Of a stretch of DNA of 64,000 nt, positions 55,665 through 64,000 are shown piece by piece. This DNA is from Herbaspirillum sp. alder98 (GTDB lineage Bacteria; Pseudomonadota; Gammaproteobacteria; Burkholderiales; Burkholderiaceae_D): the NCBI RefSeq assembly GCF_020179755.1, contig NZ_JAIUCY010000002.1, positions 248,001 to 312,000 on the forward strand. Reading direction: 5' to 3'. Numbering within the stretch: position 1 is the stretch's first letter; the number at the start of each line of letters is the position of its first letter. The notes beneath the pieces are model-generated. The model did no database searches and was not told the DNA's origin. It saw only the letters and a list, made by a program, of their open reading frames with translations. The position numbers were made by a program, and so were the translations under genes.

Positions 55665-56663
55665 TTGACGACCGATACTTTATTGCAGCATCCCGCAACG
55701 CCCGCGCGCATCCCTGGCGCCGGCGCCGCCTCGCCGGCGCTCCCGGTGCTGCTGCACGCGCCGCACGACGGTCTGTCGCTGGCCGAGGCCAGGGCCGCAT
55801 TGGCGCCCCGGATAGAGCAACACCTGAGCACCACCGGCGGCGTCTTGCTGCGCGGTTACGTGGTGCCGACGGTGGCCGACTTCCAGCAGTTCGCGGCGTC
55901 ATTCGGCGACCCGCTGTTGCGCTACGAATTCGCCTCCACGCCGCGCTCGGCGGTGGCCGGCGGCGTCTATACCTCGACCGAATACCCGGCGCACCAGCAT
56001 ATCCCGCTGCATAACGAGCAGGCCTACACGCGCGAATGGCCGATGCGGATCTGGTTTCACTGCGTGACCGCCTCGCCGGTGGGCGGCGAGACCCCGATTG
56101 CCGACAGCCGGGCCATCTACCGGCGCATGCCGGCAGCCATTCGTGATCGCTTCGCGCAAGGGCTGCAATACGTGCGCAACTACAGCGCCGATTTCGACCT
56201 GCCATGGCAGGAGGTGTTTGGCGTCGACAGCCGTGACGAGGTCGAAGCTTTCTGCCGCCGCAACCATATCGAATGGCAATGGCTGGACGACGACGGCTTG
56301 CGCACCCGCCAGCGCTGCCAGGGCGTGGAGCGGCATCCGGTGAGCGGCGAGATGGTGTGGTTCAACCAGGCGCATCTGTTTCATGCGTCCAACCTGGCGC
56401 CCGAAGTCAGGGCTTCGCTGATCGAACTGGTGGGCGAAGAGAACCTGCCGCGCAATGTCTGCTGGGCCGACGGCAGTGTCATCGACGACGCCACGCTGGA
56501 TCAGGTGCGCGCCGTGCTGGCGCAGGAGACGGTGATCTTCCCCTGGCAGGCGGGCGATGTGCTGATGCTCGACAACATGCTGGTGGCGCACGCCCGCACG
56601 CCTTTCTCGGGCGCGCGCAAGGTGGTGGTGGCGATGGCCCGCTCGCACACCAACCTGTCATGA
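55665..56663 (+). CDS. TauD/SyrP-like Fe(II)/2-oxoglutarate hydroxylase, predicted aspartate beta-hydroxylase
   Basis: 332-aa non-haem iron dioxygenase. Iron ligands: HNEQAYTREW (His and Glu, the HxE form of SyrP-type enzymes, near residue 116) and the distal His in MLDNMLVAHARTPF (near 309) with the 2-oxoglutarate Arg soon after. GGVLLRGYVV and CVTASPVGGETPIADSRAIY are also family marks. No ATG precedes the conserved region; the TTG at 55665 has GGAG 8 nt upstream and gives a 16-bp gap to the previous gene. With the Asp-specific A domain next door it likely makes beta-hydroxyaspartate on the carrier protein. Confidence 0.88.
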   Translation: MTTDTLLQHPATPARIPGAGAASPALPVLLHAPHDGLSLAEARAALAPRIEQHLSTTGGVLLRGYVVPTVADFQQFAASFGDPLLRYEFASTPRSAVAGGVYTSTEYPAHQHIPLHNEQAYTREWPMRIWFHCVTASPVGGETPIADSRAIYRRMPAAIRDRFAQGLQYVRNYSADFDLPWQEVFGVDSRDEVEAFCRRNHIEWQWLDDDGLRTRQRCQGVERHPVSGEMVWFNQAHLFHASNLAPEVRASLIELVGEENLPRNVCWADGSVIDDATLDQVRAVLAQETVIFPWQAGDVLMLDNMLVAHARTPFSGARKVVVAMARSHTNLS

Positions 56664-56686
56664 ATTTCCAACCTGATCGGACCCCA

Positions 56687-64000
<7,314 letters not shown>

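Overview
The window is about 64 kb of GC-rich proteobacterial DNA. It fits a plant- or soil-associated betaproteobacterium of the Oxalobacteraceae, most likely Herbaspirillum or a close relative. That is an inference from gene content: a lipopeptide-siderophore NRPS start, a FhaB/FhaC two-partner system, a DUF1640-type protein, a HrpL-type promoter, and many sugar and nucleoside ABC importers. I recognised no rRNA, tRNA, complete insertion sequence or CRISPR array.

Layout. 1-3.3 kb (minus): a Fur-box-controlled iron surface-signalling set, FecI-like sigma, FecR-like anti-sigma and a TonB-dependent receptor cut by the window edge. 3.3-7.2 kb: an FMN monooxygenase and FAD/NAD(P)-binding protein pair, divergent from a glyoxalase-like gene. 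7.2-10.9 kb (minus): a phosphoethanolamine-transferase-like membrane enzyme, then an unrecognised 656-residue coiled-coil protein preceded by a good match to a HrpL promoter, making it a candidate type III effector. 11.1-11.9 kb: a yybP-ykoY manganese riboswitch and mntP. 12.2-21.2 kb: FhaC-like transporter, 2206-residue FhaB-like exoprotein and an overlapping small lipoprotein. 21.2-24.8 kb: a mosaic of AT-rich small ORFs, mostly membrane proteins, separated by three copies of the same acyl-CoA dehydrogenase 3' fragment with REP-like palindromes. It looks like an accumulation zone for orphan immunity or toxin-tip modules.

24.8-32.5 kb: LacI regulator divergent from a sugar ABC importer with a GH42 beta-galactosidase. 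32.6-38.7 kb: DUF1640 protein, MFS transporter with GlxA-like regulator, AraC regulator, YeeE/YedE pair, LysR and LysE. 38.8-44.8 kb: ribose operon rbsBACRKD with operator and terminator. 44.8-52.9 kb: a minus-strand run of porin, Pot-type ABC importer, nucleoside hydrolase and adenosine deaminase, divergent from a LysR. It reads as a purine-nucleoside uptake and salvage operon, whose released ribose could feed the adjacent rbs genes.

53-64 kb: a siderophore cluster with a Fur box, a PvdS/OrbS-type sigma, a matching TAAA-N17-CGTC promoter, MbtH protein, type II thioesterase, Sfp-type phosphopantetheinyl transferase, TauD/SyrP-like hydroxylase, and the first NRPS (fatty acyl-AMP ligase, carrier, C, A predicted for Asp, carrier, E, C) running off the window. 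Together these predict an acylated beta-hydroxyaspartate siderophore of the serobactin/cupriachelin type.
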